Part shown: piece after piece, positions 34,367 through 42,935 of the stretch
How positions within the stretch are numbered: position 1 is the stretch's first letter
Layout of the letters: every line of letters starts with the position of its first letter
NCBI GenBank assembly: GCA_003138515.1
Contig: PLGG01000015.1
Span: 63,344 to 127,343 of the forward strand
Direction of reading: 5' to 3'
Length of the DNA: 64,000 nt
From: Acidobacteriaceae bacterium
Lineage (GTDB): Bacteria; Acidobacteriota; Terriglobia; Terriglobales; Acidobacteriaceae
The notes under the pieces: model-generated
Told to the model about the DNA's origin: nothing
Database searches by the model: none
What the model saw: the letters and a program-made list of their open reading frames with translations, nothing else
Program-made: the position numbers and the translations under genes

Positions 34367-34382
34367 CGTGACTCAGGTCACG
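34367..34382. promoter_or_regulatory. CRP/FNR-type operator before ferredoxin
   Basis: CGTGA-CTCAGG-TCACG, a perfect palindrome of the GTGA-N6-TCAC type. Its centre (34374.5) lies about 40 bases before the start site implied by the GATAAT at 34403-34408, the position of a class II activator site. Confidence 0.6.
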
Positions 34383-34402
34383 GTCCGCGGCGAGACTCTG
34401 CC

Positions 34403-34408
34403 GATAAT
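34403..34408 (+). promoter_or_regulatory. -10 box of the ferredoxin gene
   Basis: GATAAT, one base from consensus, 54 bases before the ATG and correctly spaced from the GTGA-N6-TCAC operator. No good -35 box, as expected of an activator-dependent promoter. The rest of 34112-34462 shows nothing else. Confidence 0.5.
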
Positions 34409-34462
34409 CTCAAGGCGAGGGCGCCAACCACAACGCGCCCGCAATCGAGGAGCAAGATTTCC

Positions 34463-34714
34463 ATGGCTTATGTCGTCACCGATGCCTGCACCAAGGATTT
34501 TGTTTGTGTGGCCGAGTGCGCCACTGCCGCCATTGCGCCCGCTCAGGGCGATTCCGCGGCAGCAACCGTCTCTCAGGTCTATATCAACCCCGATGAGTGC
34601 ATCGACTGCGGCAACTGCGCCTCCATCTGCGCGCAGAACGCCATCTTCTCGCTCGACGAGCTACCAGCCGACAAGGCACAATTCGCCGAGGCAAACCGGA
34701 AATACTTCAACTAG
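34463..34714 (+). CDS. 4Fe-4S ferredoxin, low-molecular-weight
   Basis: 83 residues from the ATG at 34463 with GGAG upstream. The second cluster motif C-I-D-C-G-N-C-A-S-I-C (about 46-56) is a canonical CxxCxxCxxxC. The first region has Cys at 9, 15 and 19 (C-x5-C-x3-C) with no following Pro, a looser motif like that of 7Fe or degenerate dicluster ferredoxins. It is a cytosolic electron carrier; partner unknown. Its promoter carries a CRP/FNR-type palindrome also seen upstream of the universal stress gene. Confidence 0.88.
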   Translation: MAYVVTDACTKDFVCVAECATAAIAPAQGDSAAATVSQVYINPDECIDCGNCASICAQNAIFSLDELPADKAQFAEANRKYFN

Positions 34715-34768
34715 ACGAGAGTTTCTTCCCAGCCCACCGGAACTCCTCGTAGCTTCCTCGCTCCGCGA

Positions 34769-37324
34769 TTAGTTCTGCGCGGGCGCGGGCGTTTGTGCCG
34801 GCGTTGGAGCTGGAGCCGCCGGAGTCGCCTGCGGCGCAAGCGGAACTGCGCCGGGAGCCGGCGTCAATGGCTTCAGCTCATCCGAGGGAGTACTTGGCGC
34901 GATCAACTTTACCGGAAGCGTCAGCGTCTCCTGGCTGGCTGGATCGTCGCGCAACTTTAGATAGAGGATGCCTTTCACTGGGTGTGGCACAACGAGCTCC
35001 GTTCCCGTAAACCCCGGCGGCACGCTCACCGGGTTATCGAACGTTGCTGTTGCCGAAAACGACGTCGCCAGAAAAAGGTCGGTGCCGCTCAACAAGCAAG
35101 GCTTGGCCGCCGCGCGTGGGCAGCGCAGCTCCTTGAACCCAGGAATGCGCACGAGCGTTCCCAGTGGAACCCAGTCTCCGGCCGCGCCGTCCGCGGAAAT
35201 AGCGCGCACGCGCACCGGTCCAAAGGCGGATGAGCCGAATCGCGCCAGCGGTTCCAGATTGGCCACCGCCGTCTGCGCATCCTGGAGCATCAAGCCACCG
35301 TCGCCTAATGCGAGGGTTGTGTCAAAGCTTGAGTCGGCTGCCGCTACTTCCACTTTTTCGTCGCGTGGAAATTCGGCCGGGACATCGGACTTGAGAAAGA
35401 AGACCAGCCGCCCCTCCACCGGCAAGTCGTCAGGCCTGCTCATCTCCACCGGCGAAGGCGCGGCAGCGTCCTTCTGAACGCCTTCGCTCAGCAGCGTCAC
35501 CTGGGGTCGTGGCGGATCCACCGTGACTGGCGCTTTCAGCGTGCGCCCATCCTTCAGGTCCACCAACGCGACATAATGTTCGCTCGCTTTCAAGCTGACC
35601 GTCGGCCCCGCTGCGTCCATCTGTAACTGATCAAGATTCTCCACTCTGTTCAGGCTGGAGGGCGTGAAACTGACGCCGTCAACCTGAGCTGTTGCCACCT
35701 CATCCAGCCGCGTGCCCCTGAGCAGCGCTGTTTTGTCTCCGGAGTTCAGATTCAATCCATCCAGCGCCGCCGCAGCGGCGTATGCGACCATTCTCACTCG
35801 ATCCGGCTTGGCCAGCCCAAACTGGTTAACCTCTAAGTTCACCGGTCCCGGCCCCGCGTCCTTCAGCGGGATCGTGATCTCGAGTTCGTCAGGCTTGGGC
35901 GAATTCCATCCCAAAGTGACCGCCGGGGCTTCATCGATCTGGGCCGCCACATTCGCCACGCAATCCGAGGTTTCGCCATCGAGTTCAATGATGTCGTCGC
36001 GGCCCACAACCAGGGCTGATCGATCCGCAGCATTGACGCTCCATTTTCCCGGCTGTGCAGTCACCAGTTGGAATTGCGGGCCCTCCCAATCGTCAAAGCC
36101 CCATTTGCCTCGAACCTCGCCCCTCAGTTCGCCGTCGGGTAGTGCGGGAATCTTCTCGCGGGGAATCAGTCCTCCCCTCTCCGCGTCGACGTCGACTGGA
36201 ATGTCAACTGACTGCCCCTTCGCGCTCGCCTTCGCACCCACGGGCTCCACATGGAGAACCAGATCGTGAGCCAGCTCCGTTGCAAAGACCAGTGGCGCTC
36301 CCTCTGCGGGCAGCACCAATCCCGGCTTAAGCGCGCAGAAATCCTCCTCAGGGTTCACAGGGTGCAAAGGTTCCGGCCTCGCCGCTCCGATCGGAGGCAG
36401 TGCCACCACAACAACCGACATTGGATTGCGGAACGAGGGCGGCATGTTCAGCCGCAGGTTCAGGCTGTCGGCCTTGGGCAGGGCCAGCGCCGGAATGTAT
36501 TGGAAGTGCGCGGTATGCAACGACGAAAGAATCTTCGCCATATCCACTACCGCGCCCACGTAAGGACTGTAGAGGCCGCCCCCGGCCATGGCCGTTGAGC
36601 TGATCTGGTTCATCAGGTCCAGAGTGCTCCCGTTTACCAGCTGGCCCACCAGCGACTGCGCATTGGCTTCGTCGAGCACCATGCCCTCCGAGTTCTGCGA
36701 TAGGCACGAAGCCTGCTCCTCGAGTGGTTTCTCAAAGCATCTTTCATTGAGCTTGATCCCCAAACTGCGCGCCGCCATCTCTGTGCGTGCCTTCAGAGCC
36801 TCGGGATCGAACTGGCTGCTCACCTTCACATCGGCCAGGTAGGCCTCCAGCCGCATCCGCTCCCAACTTGCCGCCTGCAGATCCTGTGCGGCGCGCACAA
36901 ACGAGCCTGGCCGGCCGCGCACCGCGCTACGTAAGGTGTCAAAGTCGCCCCCCGTCTCCGGCGCAAGAAACAGCAGGGCCTGTTGTGCTCCTTCGGGAAC
37001 GGTGACAAACACGCCCTCTTCGCGTGAATCCCGGGTCCAGGTCTCCACGCGCGTAAACCAATCCGGCGGCGGAGGGTTGGTGGAACCGCGCAGAAAGGCG
37101 ACCACTAGCACAAAATGGGTCGCCTGGCTATCCGGCAACGCGGGATGGATCCACAGTCGATCGCCGGGCAGCAGGTTTGGCACCTCTGAAATCGGCAGCG
37201 TAACCGCTCCGCGCTTCACGTGAATATCGACTTTGGGACCCGAGAGATCGAAGGGCTGACCGTCGGCGTGCAGGATTTGTGACGCTACCCAAAGACAAAA
37301 AAACAACGGCAGACAACGGCGCAT
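34769..37324 (-). CDS. Large secreted protein of unknown function
   Basis: 851 residues from the ATG at 37324, which begins a signal peptide (M-R-R-C-L-P-L-F-F-C-L-W-V-A-S, cleaved after about 20). No catalytic motif was recognised. Cys are few (a pair in R-C-F-E-K-P ... S-C-L-S-Q; another in R-C-P-R-A-A-A-K-P-C near the end), and the body is beta-rich with repeated V-x-L-x-V segments, suggesting stacked Ig-like folds. The last 45 residues are Pro/Ala/Thr-rich (P-A-P-A-Q-T-P-A-P-A-Q-N). Probably periplasmic or surface-exposed. Confidence 0.75.
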   Translation of the reverse strand: MRRCLPLFFCLWVASQILHADGQPFDLSGPKVDIHVKRGAVTLPISEVPNLLPGDRLWIHPALPDSQATHFVLVVAFLRGSTNPPPPDWFTRVETWTRDSREEGVFVTVPEGAQQALLFLAPETGGDFDTLRSAVRGRPGSFVRAAQDLQAASWERMRLEAYLADVKVSSQFDPEALKARTEMAARSLGIKLNERCFEKPLEEQASCLSQNSEGMVLDEANAQSLVGQLVNGSTLDLMNQISSTAMAGGGLYSPYVGAVVDMAKILSSLHTAHFQYIPALALPKADSLNLRLNMPPSFRNPMSVVVVALPPIGAARPEPLHPVNPEEDFCALKPGLVLPAEGAPLVFATELAHDLVLHVEPVGAKASAKGQSVDIPVDVDAERGGLIPREKIPALPDGELRGEVRGKWGFDDWEGPQFQLVTAQPGKWSVNAADRSALVVGRDDIIELDGETSDCVANVAAQIDEAPAVTLGWNSPKPDELEITIPLKDAGPGPVNLEVNQFGLAKPDRVRMVAYAAAAALDGLNLNSGDKTALLRGTRLDEVATAQVDGVSFTPSSLNRVENLDQLQMDAAGPTVSLKASEHYVALVDLKDGRTLKAPVTVDPPRPQVTLLSEGVQKDAAAPSPVEMSRPDDLPVEGRLVFFLKSDVPAEFPRDEKVEVAAADSSFDTTLALGDGGLMLQDAQTAVANLEPLARFGSSAFGPVRVRAISADGAAGDWVPLGTLVRIPGFKELRCPRAAAKPCLLSGTDLFLATSFSATATFDNPVSVPPGFTGTELVVPHPVKGILYLKLRDDPASQETLTLPVKLIAPSTPSDELKPLTPAPGAVPLAPQATPAAPAPTPAQTPAPAQN

Positions 37325-37908
37325 GTACTCTATTCTACGAATCCCGGCGTCCGATGTGAGCGATGCGTGTCCGCGGAGTGCCCGGGGCAAACCCGCTCGG
37401 TGTCATTGAGTTTCATGCCTCGATAGGGCGCTGGGGACTGTTCCCGGCTAGATTCCTCCCACGAAATCCACTTCAAATAATTGTTGTCATGTCGTAAGAC
37501 CATGCCTATGATGAATCATTAATTGTAGCTGCAACGGTTTTGTGGGGCCATTTTACCCGTCGGCTGGAAAGGTGCAGCGGGACCCTATCCAGTTGTACCC
37601 ACTCAAACACAATTCTCCTTCAGCTTTAAACCAAGGCCATTGAATCGGCGCGGCGCTTCCCTCAGCAAATAGCCACGGCGCGCGAAGGCAAGAATGGCCG
37701 GATCTGAAGGCGAAACGCCTTAATATCGCATTTTTGTTGCTCAGAATAGAGGAATTAAAGCTCGCCTTCCTCAGTTCAAAGAGCGTCTTGGGACTCATAA
37801 ATCGAAGGCAGCCGCGTGATGCGTGCCGAGCAGCTCCGAGCCGTAAGTGAAATTCGGCCGGTGAATGTGCTGGCTCTGTAACGGCAGGCGGCAATAGAGG
37901 GAGAAAAG
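37325..37908. other. Spacer upstream of the PIN-domain pair
   Basis: About 580 bases, locally AT-richer around 37470-37550 and 37720-37770. It contains a small hairpin AAGGCG-AAA-CGCCTT near 37706-37722. The minus-strand open frame 37553-37921 is not called. Possibly the promoter and operator region of the PIN pair. Confidence 0.45.
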
Positions 37909-38625
37909 ATGAAATCGACAAGATCTGCGCAGAACTCTGTGGAAAACGGCGTCCTGACTATCCCTGCCGCTGAAGAAATGATCGAAGAAGCATTGAATGA
38001 GCTGGCCTATTCGCAGGATCCCGGTTTGGTGCGGGTGCTCCGCTTTCTCGCGCCTCCCGGCTATCAGGCCATCGTGGAACTTTGCAGCGAAAGCGGCCGC
38101 AGCAAACGCCGCAACGCTCTCGCCGATACCTGGTCGCCCGAGGACGACGAGGTGCGCATCTACTTTGAGCGCATCGATGGCGAGGAGCCGTCTTCGCGTC
38201 TCAGCCGTGCGTCGCGTCCCATCGCCAGTCGCGCCGCGGAGGAAGAAGGCGAAATAGATGAGGTGTCGCCCGCCGATCTCGACGTCCGCGTCAAGGAGCT
38301 CTGCGCGGCGCTAGCCGAGGCCGAGCGCGGTGGCCACGCCTTCATTGCGCTCAAGTGGTTCCGCGATTCCTTCCTGCCGCGCAAGGCATTTCGCTGGAAC
38401 CAGCATCCTGAAACCCGGCAAGTCGTGCTGGCCGAAGCCATCCAGCGCGGCGTCGTCCTCACTAGCAAAATCGCCAACCCCAAAACCCCGGCCTACCCCA
38501 CGACAACCATCCGCCTCAACCGTGCCGAGGCCGGCATTCCTGAGGAGGCGCAGCGCTTCCATCCAATTGAAGTGCAAGGAGAGCCGGTAGGTGCCGCCAT
38601 CGATGAGGATCGGGGGAGCCAGTGA
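37909..38625 (+). CDS. Partner protein of the PIN gene (putative antitoxin or regulator)
   Basis: 238 residues, with an AGGGAGAAAAG site before the ATG. No family recognised. The N-terminal part (about 15-100) is helical and acidic. A linker near 100-130 is Ser/Arg then Glu-rich. The C-terminal part (about 130-215) reads like a winged helix: L-K-W-F-R-D-S-F-L-P, then E-T-R-Q-V-V-L-A-E-A-I-Q-R-G-V-V-L and a beta wing T-T-T-I-R-L-N-R. The last codons overlap the PIN gene start by four bases. The placement suggests it controls or inhibits the PIN protein, though it is far longer than a VapB antitoxin. Confidence 0.65.
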   Translation: MKSTRSAQNSVENGVLTIPAAEEMIEEALNELAYSQDPGLVRVLRFLAPPGYQAIVELCSESGRSKRRNALADTWSPEDDEVRIYFERIDGEEPSSRLSRASRPIASRAAEEEGEIDEVSPADLDVRVKELCAALAEAERGGHAFIALKWFRDSFLPRKAFRWNQHPETRQVVLAEAIQRGVVLTSKIANPKTPAYPTTTIRLNRAEAGIPEEAQRFHPIEVQGEPVGAAIDEDRGSQ

Positions 38626-39086
38626 GCCTCTATTTTCTTGAGACTACGGCCTTCGCCAGGCTGTTTGTGCGCGAGCCCGGAACCGATGCGCTCATCCGTC
38701 TCATGGAAACTGTGGAAGACAATCGTAAGCTCATCTCTGCAGCAAGTCCCCTCGAAGTGTATGCGGCCATCAGGCGGCGCGAACGATCCGGCCAAATCGC
38801 GCCGGAGGCCGCCGCCGCCGCGCTCGAGCTTCTGCGCGTGGAGTCCGCCCGCATGGTGCAACAGCCCCTGAATCCAGGCGTCCTTGAAAGCGCGCGGCAG
38901 CTCCTTGACCGCACTTCGCTTCGTTGGCCCGAGGCCCTGCAACTTGGCTCTGCCCTCACCGCCCGCGACATGTTCCCCGGCACTGCGATTACCTTCGTCG
39001 CCGCCTCGCCGGCCCTGCTTGATGCCGCAAAGATGGAAGGGCTCGAATCTTTTGACCCCGTAAATCTCCCCTCGCACACCGCCTAA
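38622..39086 (+). CDS. PIN-domain protein (VapC-like)
   Basis: 154 residues, GTG start overlapping the upstream stop. L-Y-F-L-E-T-T-A-F-A-R-L-F (about 3-15) aligns with the PIN opening, but the first catalytic Asp is Glu here. Later A-A-S-P-L-E-V-Y-A-A-I-R-R-R and W-P-E-A-L-Q-L-G-S-A-L give the second and third acidic positions (E-V-Y; E-A-L), with F-V-A-A-S-P-A-L-L-D-A-A closing the fold. PIN proteins are Mg2+-dependent RNases. Asp-to-Glu at the first site and the large partner make it unusual; activity is uncertain. Confidence 0.75.
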   Translation: MSLYFLETTAFARLFVREPGTDALIRLMETVEDNRKLISAASPLEVYAAIRRRERSGQIAPEAAAAALELLRVESARMVQQPLNPGVLESARQLLDRTSLRWPEALQLGSALTARDMFPGTAITFVAASPALLDAAKMEGLESFDPVNLPSHTA

Positions 39087-39302
39087 ACCGCGAAAGGGGC
39101 CCGGTAGCGCGGCGCGAGCCACACTTCCTCACATCAAAACTCTCCCCAGGCAGCAATTCCGATCCCCTGCACTCTACTCGCGACCAAGTTCTTCCATCGC
39201 AAAGCGTCAGCTCTCAGCTTTTGGTCTTCTTCTCGCCGATGCCCACAAAATCTTCGCAAACGGAGCGCGGGGTTTCGCTCAGGCCTGTCCGGGAGCGACC
39301 CG

Positions 39303-39340
39303 CTGAAAGCTAGTCGCTGGAAGCTAGCGGCTATTATCAT
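39303..39340. repeat. CTAGC-type word repeat
   Basis: GAAAGCTAGTCGCTGGAAGC then TAGCGGCTATT: two to three AGCTAG words upstream of the permease gene, same family as at 18620 and 44317. The rest of 39087-39373 shows no gene. Confidence 0.55.
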
Positions 39341-39373
39341 CTCCGCATACCGTTTTCACGCCCAGGTGACTTC

Positions 39374-40801
39374 ATGACCATCCCCGCGTCCCCCGCGCGC
39401 GACTCCAAATCGCAATTGCGCAAGACCATGGGTTTCTGGGATGTGCTGCTTTTCAACATTGCAGCGGTGCTGGGGCCGCGCTGGATAGCCGCCGCCGGAC
39501 ACAACGGCACTTCGTCCATCAGCTTGTGGGTTCTGGCCGCTCTCTTCTTCTTCGTCCCCGGCGCGCTTGTCATCAACGAGCTCTCGTCTCGATTTCCCGA
39601 AGAGGGCGGCCTTTACGCATGGGCGCGCGACGCTTTCGGTCCGTTTCACGGATTCGTCGCCGGATGGACCTACTGGATCTACACCGTCTTCTACTTTCCC
39701 GGTCTGCTGCTCGCCAGCGCATCCATGTCCGCCTATATCTCCTCCAACCACGGCGCCGCCCTCGCGCAAAACCGCTCCTTTCTGCTCTGGGTTTCGCTCG
39801 CCCTGCTGGTGATTGCCGTGGTGTTGAACATCATCGGCCTGAATATTGGCAAATGGCTGCAGAACGCCGGAGGAGTGGGAACGTATGTGCCGTTGCTCAT
39901 GCTGGTCGTCGTGGCTGTTGCCGTATGCGCGCGTCACGGCTCCGTTACGCATTTCACCCTGGCCAACATGATGCCCGCCTGGAACTGGGACACGGTTAAC
40001 TTCTGGTCGCAAATCGCTTTTGCGTTTACCGGCCTCGAGCTGGTCTCGTGCATGGCAGAGGAAGTGCACAATCCGCGCAAGACATTGCCGCGCGCTGTTT
40101 TCGGCGCCGGGGCGCTCATTGCCCTCATGTACATTGCAGGGACCTTTGCCGTGTTGTCCCTCGTTCCCGCCGACAGCATCGATTCCAAAAGCGGCGTCTT
40201 TCAAGCCATCTCAGTTGGCTCCGTTGCGCTCCGCATTGGATTCTTTGGCGTAATTGCGGCCATTCTCGTCACCGCGGGCAATGCGGGCGGAATCGGCAGC
40301 ACCGTAGCGGGCGTCGCGCGCGTACCCTTCCAAGTGGGCATCGATCGTTATCTGCCCGCCGTCTTCGGCAAAATCCATCCCCGGTGGAAGACGCCCTACG
40401 TCTCGATCCTCGTGCAGGCCATCATCTCCGGTGCAGTACTGCTGTTGAGCCAGATCAACGAATCTACCCGCGGCGCCTATCAATCGTTGGTCGACGTCGC
40501 CATCATTCTCTACTTCATTCCTTTTCTGTACATGTTCGCGGCGGTCATTAAGCTGGTGAGCCGCAAAGACCGCTCTGAAAACCCGCATGCCGTGCTCGTG
40601 CCCGGCGGAATCCTGGGCGTGTGGATCTGCGGCGGCCTCGGCTTCTTCGTGGTCCTTGTAGGCATTTTCGTTTCTCTCGTTCCTCCTGGCGACTCCGCCA
40701 ACAAGGTCGCATTCGAGCTCAAGGTGGCCATTGTCACCGCCATCTCGATCCTCATCGGTTTGCTCCTCTACTGGCGCGGCGCAAGGGCGAAATTGAGGTA
40801 G
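39374..40801 (+). CDS. Amino acid permease (APC family)
   Basis: 475 residues with 12 predicted membrane helices. The first helix region F-W-D-V-L-L-F-N-I-A-A-V-L-G-P-R and the G-G-L-Y-A-W-A-R-D-A-F-G-P-F-H-G-F segment are typical of APC antiporters/symporters. Helix 6 has the A-F-T-G-L-E-L-V-S-C-M-A-E-E signature of the glutamate/GABA-like branch. Inner-membrane import or exchange of an amino acid; the substrate is not resolved. Monocistronic, tail to tail with the diguanylate cyclase. Confidence 0.87.
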   Translation: MTIPASPARDSKSQLRKTMGFWDVLLFNIAAVLGPRWIAAAGHNGTSSISLWVLAALFFFVPGALVINELSSRFPEEGGLYAWARDAFGPFHGFVAGWTYWIYTVFYFPGLLLASASMSAYISSNHGAALAQNRSFLLWVSLALLVIAVVLNIIGLNIGKWLQNAGGVGTYVPLLMLVVVAVAVCARHGSVTHFTLANMMPAWNWDTVNFWSQIAFAFTGLELVSCMAEEVHNPRKTLPRAVFGAGALIALMYIAGTFAVLSLVPADSIDSKSGVFQAISVGSVALRIGFFGVIAAILVTAGNAGGIGSTVAGVARVPFQVGIDRYLPAVFGKIHPRWKTPYVSILVQAIISGAVLLLSQINESTRGAYQSLVDVAIILYFIPFLYMFAAVIKLVSRKDRSENPHAVLVPGGILGVWICGGLGFFVVLVGIFVSLVPPGDSANKVAFELKVAIVTAISILIGLLLYWRGARAKLR

Positions 40802-40871
40802 ATCGACGCTCGGCTGGCGTAGATTGCTCAACCGGTCTCACAACAGCAAGTTGAAACGTCGAGTCCGCCGC

Positions 40872-41861
40872 TCAGCTCCTGGCCTTCCCCGGCCTATAAG
40901 ACGGATCGAATTCCACGCGGTTGCGGCCGTTGCGCTTTGCCTGGTAGAGAGCCTTGTCGGCGCGGCGAATTAGATCGTCGATCGTGGTTCGATCGAGCCA
41001 TGGCCACGCAACGGTCACTCCGAAACTGCAAGTCACGTTGATCTCCGTTCCATTGCAATCGAAAGGCCGCCCGGCGAGCACATCCACGAGCTCCTGTGTC
41101 CGCGCTGGATTTTTCGCGGCGTCGTAACCCGGCAAGATGATGAGGAATTCTTCGCCGCCATACCGGCCCACCGCGTCGTATCCACGCATCAATCCCACCA
41201 GGCGAAGGGCCGATTCGCGCAGCACGAAGTCGCCGCAAAGATGGCCGTAAGTGTCGTTGACGGCCTTAAAATGATCCAGGTCGCCGACGATTACGCTGAG
41301 CACCGTGCGCTGCCGCGTCGCGCGCTCTAATTCGCGGGCCAATTGTTCCAGAATCGCGCCTCGGCTCCACAGTCCGGTGAGCGAATCGTGTGCCGCCTGG
41401 AATTGCAGGGCCTCACGCGCCCTCATTAGCCCCTGTTTCTCGATCTCCAGTTGCGCAGTTCTTTCCACCACCAGGCGCTCCAGCTCGTCGCGCCGCCGCT
41501 TCAGACTGCGCGTGCGCGTCTCCACAACCAGCCAGGCCAGAATGATCCCGGCGAGAATGTAGATGAGGTATGCCAGCCTGGTTCTGTCCCATGCCGGCGC
41601 CACTGCCAGATTCAGCGGCTCGGCAGCGGCGCTCCATTCGATCCCCAGCCGGCTCGGCCTCGGACCCAAGCAAACGGTCGCTGCAACCGGGTAGATCGAG
41701 GTCCAAGGGAGCCCGGCCTCCGTCGCCCACACCGTCTGGATGTATTGGGAAATTGCCTTTTGAGGATCGAGCGCGCCTGTGCGCGTGGCGGCCACTAGGC
41801 CTGCACAGATCAAGGACAGCTTGACCGCGCTCCGAATCCGGTCGTACCCGTGCGTCATCAT
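40872..41861 (-). CDS. Diguanylate cyclase with collapsed propeller sensor
   Basis: About 329 residues from an ATG at 41861, with AGGA just upstream (a second ATG follows). The GGDEF domain is complete: L-T-G-L-W-S-R-G-A near 170, D-L-D-H-F-K-A-V-N-D-T-Y-G-H, and the active loop R-Y-G-G-E-E-F near 228-234, so it should make c-di-GMP. A coiled coil (R-R-R-D-E-L-E-R-L-V-V-E-R) and one membrane helix (about 102-122) precede it. The first 95 residues hold only the leader and first strand of a Y_Y_Y-propeller sensor (Q-T-V-W-A-T-E-A-G-L-P) fused to its last strand; the blades between are missing. Confidence 0.88.
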   Translation of the reverse strand: MMTHGYDRIRSAVKLSLICAGLVAATRTGALDPQKAISQYIQTVWATEAGLPWTSIYPVAATVCLGPRPSRLGIEWSAAAEPLNLAVAPAWDRTRLAYLIYILAGIILAWLVVETRTRSLKRRRDELERLVVERTAQLEIEKQGLMRAREALQFQAAHDSLTGLWSRGAILEQLARELERATRQRTVLSVIVGDLDHFKAVNDTYGHLCGDFVLRESALRLVGLMRGYDAVGRYGGEEFLIILPGYDAAKNPARTQELVDVLAGRPFDCNGTEINVTCSFGVTVAWPWLDRTTIDDLIRRADKALYQAKRNGRNRVEFDPSYRPGKARS

Positions 41862-42050
41862 GATCCTGTGAGAGTGTATCGGCAAAACAGTATAAGCGCC
41901 TATCGAACGAATGGGGTAGTAGAAAGGAAGGTCTGCGCGAACCGGCTCATTCGTTGTGACTTATCGCTGCGGCTTTCGGTCAATGGAAGGCTCCGTCGCT
42001 CGCTCTCGGCTGTTGGGGCTGAGCCGCCCGTCGTCTTCGCGTGCTCTGAT

Positions 42051-42911
42051 TTACTCCCGCCGGAACTTGTTGGCCCGCTCGAATTCATTGCGCAACTCGG
42101 GTGTGCGCAGGTTCTCACGGATCTGGGCCAGGCGCTGCTCGAGCGCTAGCAATGCACGCTCCACTGCTTCGGTATTCGTGTGCGCAATGTCGCGCCACAT
42201 CGAGTAAGGGCTCGCACCCAGCCGCGTCATCTCACGTAGCGCGCGTCCGCCCACGTCCTTCAGCTCGGGCGCTCCACCCACTTCTTCCTCCAGCAGCGCG
42301 CTCAGGGCCGTCGCCGTGAACTGCGGCAGATGGCTCACCCACGCAACCAGCTCGTCGTGCCGCGCAGGATCGAGGTCCAGCGTCTTTGCGCCCATAGCCA
42401 TGACCCACTCGCGCCAACTCTTCACGAATTCCGCCGATTTCGCCGAACGCTGCGCCGCCGGATCGTCTGTGAACAGCCACACCGCGCCGCGAAACAGGTT
42501 CGCATCAGCCAATGCAGCACCGCCGCGCTCCTTGCCTGCCATGGGGTGCCCCGGTAGAAACGCCGCGCACTCCGGCGTGTTGTAGAGCCGCGCCGCAGAC
42601 TCCGAAATCGCTCGCTTTGTACTGCCCACATCGGTCACAAGCTGCTCGGGGCCGAGCACTGGAGCAAGCTTTTCCATCCAATCCAGCGTCGCGAAGATGG
42701 GAACGGCAAGCACCGTCACCTGGCTCGCCCGCGCAGCCTCTATCGCATCGGCAGCAAGCGAATCCACCGCGCCCAGCTTCAGTGCGAGTTGCCCTTGTTC
42801 GGCGCCGCGATTCCAGCCCGTTATCGAGCCGCGAAATCCCGCGCCCCGCAACGCCAATCCAACTGACGTGCCCAGCAACCCTGTGCCCAGAATGGAGATG
42901 CGCTCGATCAT
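42051..42911 (-). CDS. tyrA: Prephenate dehydrogenase
   Basis: 286 residues. N-terminal NAD(P) fold I-S-I-L-G-T-G-L-L-G-T-S-V-G at about 4-17, P-G-H-P-M-A-G-K-E near 122-130, and the helical C-terminal half with W-V-S-H-L-P-Q-F. Oxidises prephenate to 4-hydroxyphenylpyruvate on the way to tyrosine. No fused chorismate mutase or ACT domain; the mutase is a separate gene two places upstream. Last gene of the aromatic cluster, 24 bases after the DAHP synthase. Confidence 0.94.
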   Translation of the reverse strand: MIERISILGTGLLGTSVGLALRGAGFRGSITGWNRGAEQGQLALKLGAVDSLAADAIEAARASQVTVLAVPIFATLDWMEKLAPVLGPEQLVTDVGSTKRAISESAARLYNTPECAAFLPGHPMAGKERGGAALADANLFRGAVWLFTDDPAAQRSAKSAEFVKSWREWVMAMGAKTLDLDPARHDELVAWVSHLPQFTATALSALLEEEVGGAPELKDVGGRALREMTRLGASPYSMWRDIAHTNTEAVERALLALEQRLAQIRENLRTPELRNEFERANKFRRE

Positions 42912-42935
42912 ACGGAGTCTCGTTGCTCCGTTAGC

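Noticed and set aside
37553..37921. Minus-strand open frame of 122 codons in the 37.3-37.9 kb spacer
   Set aside because: Ser/Arg/Leu-rich, no ribosome-binding site, no recognisable motif, and it overlaps the start of the PIN partner gene.
38622..39086. A canonical VapBC toxin-antitoxin system
   Set aside because: The partner is far too long for VapB and the PIN protein lacks the first Asp, so only a PIN-pair is claimed.
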